Below, in pieces: positions 56,401-64,000 of a stretch of 64,000 nt of DNA. Both the position numbers and the translations under genes were made by a program. The stretch lies in contig CM041295.1 in the NCBI GenBank assembly GCA_023052935.1, forward strand, positions 166,427,366 to 166,491,365, given 5' to 3'. Source of the DNA: Piezodorus guildinii (lineage: Eukaryota > Arthropoda > Insecta > Hemiptera > Pentatomidae). Position 1 is the stretch's first letter, and every line of letters begins with the position of its first letter. Below the pieces are notes generated by a model. That model was not told the DNA's origin. It saw nothing but the letters and a program-made list of their open reading frames with translations, and searched no databases.

Positions 56401-59400
56401 GTTCTTCTCGTTCCATAAAGGTAGTAACACTGTCAAGAGAGATAATTGAGTCCGTGTTTACAGATGTTATAGAAACATGAGAAGGCTCTGGTATTTGTGG
56501 CTGTTGCTCGACATTCAGAACAAAAAAACTATCCTCTTGAGTTTGAAGGAAAGGATCTGAGTTTAGATTACTCGATCTTTCAGAATAATTGGAACTAATA
56601 TTGACTACCTCTTCCAATTTCGATTCGCTTTCTTCCAGAGCATCGGTAGTTTCAAGCATAAACATTGTTTCACTTTGCTCTTCGATTTCATTTACCCTCA
56701 ACTGTTCAATATAATCTGTTACCTCGTTGAGTATATCTGGCATGCGGTATTTAGTTAGCATTTCTAAGCAGTATTCTTGCATTTTATCATATGATGATTT
56801 CTTTGTTTTATCAAACATCCGTTGTAACAAGCTACTGTTCGAATAAAATTTTATAAATTGACAGTTGGCGTGTTTATAGTTTCTTTTTTTTATCGGAGTA
56901 TAGTTAGCTGGCGTCCATGTTTCTTCCAAAGGAGGATTTACAACAACATCATAGCTTACATTTTCTTGAAAAAAATTTATAACATCGAATAAAGTATTAA
57001 TTCTGTACAGATTTGCTACTCGTTTACCCTTGACAATGTTTCTTTGTGTTGTTAATGAAGGTTTTACCATTCTGGCTCCTCTTACTTTTTTATTACATTG
57101 TATTTTATGTTTAGGAGGTTTGATCAATACCACTTTAGGAGCCACGCGCCTGTCCTCTTTGACTTCTTTTGAGTCGTGAAAAAGATCTTCAACAATCCAA
57201 AACCTGCCACTTCTCAACTTTTTGAAGACTTCGGTAATCTTACTTTTAATTATCCACCAGGGCGTGTAGGTGACAGAATAGTCCTTATATGTAGGTCGAG
57301 GGATGTTAGGTTCAGAACTCAAATTATTTGTCTCTGATTCCTTGTTTACAGTTAAATCCTTATAGAAACGACGAGAAGTCTTAAGTATTTGGCGTCTTTT
57401 ATTCATTTTCTTTGAAAAGTCAACTCTTTTTTTACGATGCCTAACATATTTATCGCCAATAATCTCTTTCTGCCATGGTCTAATCAATTTTTGATAATCA
57501 CAAATATGTTTTTTTATTTCCGAACTTATACCTAATATGAACGTCATACGTTCTTTATCGTTGCATTTTGTAATTGAAGACTTTTTGTCACGAGGTACTT
57601 GCTGTTTTGGCTTGACTGAAAGAAACGGTAGCTGTGTGGTGGAGTCTAGCTCAGGGCTTTCCTCTACGTAACAATTGTCCTCTTTTAACTTCTGTTTTAA
57701 AATACGAATGATATTTTTTATGAGTCTTCTAATCGTTTCCCGAGCATCGTTAACCCTCTTGTTATAGCTAATATAATTTTTTTTGACAATAATATCTTCT
57801 TTATATAGAGGATAAGATATATTTGTATTATTATGAGTATTTGTTTTTTTACCCCTGTTTTTTTGCAGCTTAAAGTCTTCATCAAGAGTTTTTTCGTCCC
57901 GTTTTGATGTATCGTTTTTTTTAAGTAATTGCTGTCGTGTTTTGGTTGAATCAAGCTTTAATCGAGCATCTGAGATTTTTTCTTTTTCCTCGTCCGTATT
58001 CTGTTTTATTATAACTTTGTGTACTTCTCCAACTAGTTTATACCTTGCAAGATCATATATAGCTTTAATATTTCGAAAATGAGTATTAGACTCTCTAATC
58101 AAATAAACAGGCAATGAGGTGCTGCATAATTGACCTAAATAGTTGACGTTTGTATAGTCCACTTGTGGAAGCAAATGAACTCTCATTTTTCTGTTTGCAA
58201 CTGGATCAGGTTTTTTTTTAATATCAGGTGGATAAGGAGGGGCCCATATCCCCATAGATCTCTTCACAAAATATTTATAGAATGATTTATTCCTATTGAG
58301 GAAATGGACAATTTGGGACCAGAATTGGTTGTTGCTCCTTGAAAATTCCTTTGCTCTAGTCACTATAATTTGGTAGATTTTTTCATAATGTTTTAAGCGC
58401 ACACTATCAATATTAGGAAAACATTCCAACATATGTTGAAATATGGTTTTGCACTTCATAGATGAAAGATGAATACATTGAATGTACTCTTTATTAAATA
58501 TATGGCATATTTCTGGATCATAATGGTATTTATACTCATCTCCATAAATACGGGATATTGCCTTGGCTTCTTTATTCGAAAACCTCCAAACATTACCAGT
58601 TATCTTATTCCTCGGAAAGCACCACCCTTCGGGCAATTTGATATCCTCTTCTTGATATAGCAATTGGGTATTCGTGAGGAATTTTAAAGTTTTTCTAACC
58701 AAAAGTTCATTCGTTTTCTGTTGTGCAACAATCCTTCTATAAAGACACATCATATGTTGATACCTCAAAATATTTAAAAGCACTAAAGCATACATAGACT
58801 TACACCTAAGGCTACTGTATTGAACGTTTATTTCTCTATACATATCAGCATGAGTAAAAGGTTTCCAAACGTCTTCTGAGTGCATTTCACCAGTTTGTTT
58901 CGAAAGAAACATATAATTGTGCCTATAATCCTTTAAGCGTTGCTGAAATGTTTTTGGCGGTTTCGACTCTGTTTTCAAAGGTTGTTCGTCTTCATCATCA
59001 TCACCTAAAATATTCATATCCAAAACACTCTCTTGCTCGTTCGATTCCTCCATGTTTTGTAAAAATTCACTGCCTTTATCACAATTCTTTATGTCGCATT
59101 TGAAAATATCTTTAGTCACGTCCGTAGTGGCGCCCGAAACTTGGGTGAAAATTGTTGACAAAGTTTGGGGGCTTGACGATGGTGTGGTATATTTAACTGA
59201 GGAGTCTATTTTTCCCGAGCTTGTATTGTAAGAATAAAGGTCCCATCGATGGTCTAAATTGGAAAATGGCTGTAACCAGGAAATTTTCTTTTTCGTGATT
59301 TCCGGTTCGTCCGATTCTTCATGAAAATAGTAGAAAAATCTTTTTTTTTTTGTTTCAAATATATACCTTTCTTTAATCAATGTACCATCATTTTTTAAAA

Positions 59401-60453
59401 AAAGATAACACAGGTTTTCCAACAAACCTTGGTAGTTTTCAAAATTATTTACCGTTCGGTACTTGAATTCTTTTATTACTGACATGAGAAAGTATACTTT
59501 TTTGAGAAATTCGTCACTTTTTTTCAAAGTCTGGTTATTTAATTGCCGTAATTTTTCGAACATATTAAAATCTAAATAATTCTCTTCGTAACCCGATGAA
59601 CTAATTTTAAATGTCGGTATTTGTTTCGATAGCTTAGATTCATGCGAAATGTTTAAAGATTTAAGGTTCCTCTTATAATGAATCTGCCAGCAACGCACGA
59701 TCATGTGTAAGACGTATTTTATTTGGGCGCGTTTCACCATACTAAGATAGAACTTGACAAGAGCACCAAAACACTCCTGGGGACGAATGCTGGATTTCAA
59801 GTTCTCTTCTATGTTCTTCAAAGGTAACTTCGATAGCCTTCCACTTTCATTTAGGTAAGGTATAACTTCAAGATTGTATGAACCGCGTTCTTTAGCTGAT
59901 TTTAGTTCATTGAAGTAAATGCGCTGATAAACTAGTTTCTTACTTTTTAATTTCAACTTTTTATCATAAATTACGGTAATAGGCATCGCTTGCTTTTCAG
60001 GGAAAAACGGACTGAATCCCGCTTTGTTACTTATTAATGCATATTCATTGGAAATATTTGTAGTATTTGGCTCTACTTTAGGTCTAGATAAAATACAGTA
60101 TTCATAATAAATATGAATAGAATTTTTTCTCCAGGGTATTTTTTGGGCATTAGCTTGAATATTTTCCTTGATTTTTTCAGATAACTGCTCACGAGACAGT
60201 AATACCTTGTAAAGTGAGAGGCCTCGTTGATTTTTTATTGATGATTGTCGGCGAACGATCGCGCGCGGAATGTTCGGCCCTAAATTTGCAATCGGTTTAC
60301 TCTGGTATATGATTTGCAAACCGTATTTTATTTTATACGGCTCATTATTAGAAAACTTATTTTCCAACCATCCATATTTTCTAAACCTGTAAGCAAGCGA
60401 TTCATTCAAAATTAGTATGATATATTTATCAATATTTCTTCTTGACACTTTAC
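53485..60453 (-). CDS. Gene B: ~7-kb coding exon of an unidentified giant protein
   Basis: Two long minus-strand frames abut. 60448-55241 is open for 1735 codons and 55269-53449 for 606. They differ by one base of frame around 55245-55275, with no room for an intron, so a one-base indel (assembly error, allele or real lesion) is the simplest reading. The left end is a strong donor GATGC/GTGAGT (53485). On the right there is no ATG; an acceptor ACATTAG before 60453 is likely, so an upstream exon is needed. Total about 2320 residues. No family recognised. Seen: acidic DDDEDEQ near residue 483, an ordered aromatic/proline motif GIWAPPYPPD near 735, CTVHGCRRKR near 1538, and in the second frame acidic DDSEDESSE near 480. 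Lysine-rich overall. No signal peptide or clear membrane span. Confidence 0.85.
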
Positions 60454-61398
60454 CTAATGTAGATATTACGTTATTTGATCAAGCAAGTGATAGCCAAAAG
60501 GTTGCTCTATCAACCCAAACAAATTTTTATCATCCATTTTTTATGTCTTCCGTCCGCTTTTTCATAGAAATAAATATAAGGATAATATAATGGACATGTT
60601 AATCCATGCTACATTCGCATAGTCCAAAAATTTCCTCAAAACAAATCATCTCATTCCTTCGCACCCCAGAATATTTCTTTTAGCGTTCTCTGTTTTCCAA
60701 ATTCGTCCAAGATCATGAGCAATGGGTTTACAACCTGGCAAGTGTGCAATGCGCAACTGCATTTGCTTTACAGAAAGTTTTCCAAGCATCCATCATTCAT
60801 TAATTTCAAATCCATGTCATTCAGTTTATTCTAGTTTTTCTAAAATACTTCGGAAACAAGATCTAAGGTATTCTCTTCGATGGCAGATGTTTTAAAACCT
60901 TTTTCTTCTTTAAACCACGTAATGCATAGAATCTTTTTTTATTATAAAAATAACCAGAAAATGGGTTTGGGGACCTTAAATGATTTGAGGAAATAGTTTA
61001 ACCGAGAATGTTTTCAAAGCTAAGTTGTTATTCGTCCTTCATCATTATAAATACCATGAAAAGGAAAATGTGCATTCACTCGAAAAATATTTGTCCAAAT
61101 ATTTTCATCACTCGGTTGACCTTTTTTTTGAAATGCAAATATGCTTCCATGATTTCAAGAATTTTTTAACGGATCTGCATCTTAACACACATTTACATTA
61201 AATATATTTTGTACAAGTATGTGTTCGTAATAACCAGTTCTTATAGAAACCTCCGGTGTGGCAGGAATCGCTTCTCAAGGCGCTTCAAATGTGTTTAAAA
61301 TCGCAATTGTCTATCGTCCATGATTCACTGAAAGTTTCCTCATCTGCATTTTCACTTATTCTTTAATATATTTTAAGTTGTGCATCGTATAAAAGGTA
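60454..61398. other. Upstream of the large gene B exon
   Basis: AT-rich. A minus-strand stretch (about 60800-60645) reads LSVKQMQLRIAHLPGCKPIA and GRIWKTENAKRN before a stop, and could be part of an exon, but no splice signals of the right phase (1) for the acceptor at 60453 were found. No promoter identified. Confidence 0.35.
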
Positions 61399-63039
61399 GA
61401 ACGCAAAAAAGGTAATAAGTTTCAGCGTATACTGTTTTCATTGCATTTGATTTTATTCTTTATCTATTTTTTATCTGAATAATATATAGGCATATCACAA
61501 AAGTTGCTATAACTGTTTTAATAGCGTTTAAGATGGATTTTCTTCTCTTAGCTAGGTTCTTATCCTGAAAATATATGGCATATCAACACAAATGTAATCA
61601 TAAAAATTGAATGAAACAAATATCTGTCTTAAGCAATGGTATATAATCAATTGAAAGGAACATCGATAATGTAGAATGTAGGTCAATTGAAGCCTCCATA
61701 TTTATTGATGCTTAAAGTTTAGTCATATGGGAAGCATATCATCAAAGCATGTTTAGGAACAGCTATATACACAACGCATACAACAACTAGCAATGTAAAC
61801 AATCATAAATATATATATATACATACAGCTTAAGTGATATTTTGATGTATTTTAATGAGGATCCACATTTAAAATTCACTATAGAAGAAGAAAAAAAGGT
61901 GCTTTTGTAATTGTTCTAAAAGTTTTAGTCTGAAAGATTTTAAGTTTGTTAATATACGTTTTTTTTAGCTGTCCCATATATCTGTGATGCATAAGTCCAA
62001 ATAGGTTTCAGCAGGTAAATGTAGGTATTTAATTTCTGTCGAGGTTTTTGTTTCGGGTGTTTTGAAAAGAGTGAGTAAAGAAGTCTCAGTCTTTGGTTAA
62101 GGGTTATTTTTTTTCTTAATATGCGGACCCCAAGTCATTCTTCTGTCAAACGTCAAACCAAGGTAATGACACTGTAGTCCCTTTATGGAATTTGTGTGTT
62201 GTTTAAGAAAACAGGAGTCGAAAATGCAACTTTTATTCTTTTATCTATTTTTAAGTTATGTGGCCCATCGTAATCAAAAAGAGTAGAACGCAAAAACAGG
62301 TGCAAATAAGTTTCAGCGGGGCTATAACTGTTTTTAATAGCGTTTAAGATGGATTTTCTTCTCTTAGCTAGGTTTCTTATCCTGAAAATATATGGCATAT
62401 CAACACAAATGTAATCATAAAATATATTTGTAATTAACAAATATCTGTCTTTAAGCAATGGTATATAATCAATTGAAAGGAAATCGATAATGTTAGAATG
62501 TAGGTCAATTGAAGCCTCCATATTTATTGATGCTTAAAGTTTAGTCATATGGGAAGCATATCATCAAAGCATGTTTAGGAACAGCTATATACACAACGCA
62601 TACAACAACTAGCAATGTAAACAATCATAAATATATATATATACATACAGCTTAAGTGATATTTTGATGTATTTTAATGAGGATCCACATTTAAAATTCA
62701 CTATAGAAGAAGAAAAAAAGGTGCTTTTGTAATTGTTCTAAAAGTTTTAGTCTGAAAGATTTTAAGTTTGTTAATATACGTTTTTTTAGCTGTCCCATAT
62801 ATCTGTGATGCATAAGTCCAAATAGGTTTCAGCAGGTAAATGTAGGTATTTAATTTCTGTCGAGGTTTTTGTTTCGGGTGTTTTGAAAAGAGTGAGTAAA
62901 GAAGTCTCAGTCTTTGGTTAAGGGTTATTTTTTTTTCTTAATATGCGGACCCCAAGTCATTCTTCTGTCAAACGTCAAACCAAGGTAATGACACTGTAGT
63001 CCCTTTATGGAATTTGTGTGTTGTTTAAGAAAACAGGAG
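61399..63039. repeat. ~0.8-kb direct tandem duplication
   Basis: 61511-62217 repeats almost letter for letter at 62326-63039 (offset 815-822 bp), from AACTGTTTT.AATAGCG to TTGTTTAAGAAAACAGGAG. The spacer text GTAGAACGCAAAAA also precedes both (61399 and 62284). The two copies differ by single-base indels in homopolymers. Confidence 0.93.
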
Positions 63040-64000
63040 GACTCGTGTCATGTCTCATGTTGTGGTGAGATTTGTCATTATTCAGTCGGATTTTCCAGAG
63101 TTTGAACAAGTAATGTAATTTTATTAGATGTTGTTGTAGGGTCTCTGAGGTATGTGTTTGCAATTGTATGTTATATTAGGACCGCTATGTCGTCGGCATA
63201 AGTCGCTGTTAAAATATTAGGGCTGTAAGGTATGTTATGAGTGTAAATAATCAATAATGGAGCGAGAACTTATGGGGCTTTCTTTTTAGGTAACTTCCTG
63301 ATTTGTTCAGCGACTTGGGCAGGTGTGAAGGAAGGAGGAGGTATTTTAAGTTGTAAGGGTTCATCCAGAGTTTCAAGTACATTTTTATCATGTTCGAAGT
63401 TGTTGAATTCTGTGTGTGGTGTAAATATAGAGGATAGATATTTAGTCAGCTATGGTCCATTCCTACAGCATTCTCAAACTCTTTTTCATTTATATAACCA
63501 AAAAAATCGAGAGAGCAGTATTCAGACAGTTCCTGAACGCATCCCAATTCAGAGATATATTTTTCTTAGCTACAAGTGGTTCTTCAAATAGTACTAAATG
63601 CAAAAGGGAATGATCAGAGCGAAGACCTGAGCTCGTACTTATGGCGTTAGGTGTAGTGCGGAGTCCTTTAGTTATGAAAAATAAAGTGAATCTGGTGTCT
63701 TACGTCTAGATGTTACTAGTAAGTCAGACACCAGAGTCTGAAGATATCGTGTCTATTAATATATCTATACTGTCCTATGTTGATTAAGTCCGTTTGTGTT
63801 CCATAGTATGATAGACATTGAGCCTACAGTCATCTGATTAATGGGCATATATTTGTCTAAGGGCAAAGGTAGTTTGAGAAAGTTGATACAGAAGACCGAA
63901 GAAGAGGGGCTGAATGAGATTATTCAAATTATTAATCACATTGTACAACTGGGCAGAGGAGTTATCAAATGGAGGAACCGGTAGAATAGTACCCCCTCCC
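61399..64000 (-). mobile_element. Decayed Jockey-like LINE with internal tandem duplication
   Basis: Minus-strand LINE running off the right edge. From right to left: endonuclease end (GLRSDHSLLHLVLFEEP near 63640-63590), RT entry (PPSFTPAQVAEQIRKLPKKKAP near 63340-63275), then an internal deletion leading to YSPNILTATYADDIAVL (active site, near 63225-63175), and a C-terminal part (HYLGLTFDRRMTWGPH, KPIWTYASQIYGTAKKT) that is present twice. Frames are broken throughout. Not the same family as 37661, though of similar type. Confidence 0.8.

Overview
This is AT-rich nuclear DNA from a eukaryote, most likely an insect or another arthropod. The evidence is spliced genes with GT-AG introns, an LTR element with the AGTTA/AACT ends typical of insect gypsy-like elements, and LINEs of the R1, Jockey, I, RTE and CR1 types. 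I cannot name the species. No prokaryotic operons, rRNA genes, CRISPR arrays or intact tRNA genes were seen.

Host genes. Two large protein-coding loci, both on the minus strand, are visible as uninterrupted coding exons. Gene A has an ATG at 13871, a single 3.6-kb coding exon (10281-13871) and a probable last exon at 7062-7214. Gene B lies at 42418-60453. It has a ~7-kb coding exon (53485-60453, one frameshift) followed by three short exons (45606-45886, 44516-44800, 42418-42513) whose splice phases agree (0, 2, 2, 2). Its beginning and end are not identified. Neither protein is recognised; both are lysine-rich with acidic low-complexity stretches. A further lone exon candidate lies at 4670-4829.

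Repeats, left to right. 1-4418: a Jockey-clade fragment, then a 108-bp satellite split by a GC-rich R1-clade LINE. 5590-9711: a Jockey fragment and an R1-clade 3' end with microsatellites. 14248-21057: a young Jockey copy with a target-site duplication, a perfect-looking hairpin, a hAT-like element, two head-to-head tRNA-derived SINEs, CR1-like and RTE fragments. 21058-23826: a piggyBac-like end with 44-bp repeats and another Jockey-clade LINE.

23827-37260 looks like one decayed gypsy/errantivirus-like LTR element (5' LTR end, primer site, gag, polypurine tract, 3' LTR). It has been split by a foldback DNA transposon (TA duplication), an I-clade LINE (11-bp duplication) and an RTE-type LINE (13-bp duplication). 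Next comes a nearly full-length but broken Jockey element at 37661-41902 (11-bp duplication).

Gene B introns carry more insertions: a Jockey copy at 46935-53226 split by a 5.2-kb minus-strand LINE that itself holds a SINE. The right end (61399-64000) is a decayed minus-strand Jockey-like LINE with an internal tandem duplication. Several target-site duplications are exact, so the order of many insertions can be read directly.

I found no clearly new functional system. The most unusual items are the two unidentified giant-exon genes, the satellite/R1 arrangement, the foldback DNA transposon, and the nested LTR element.
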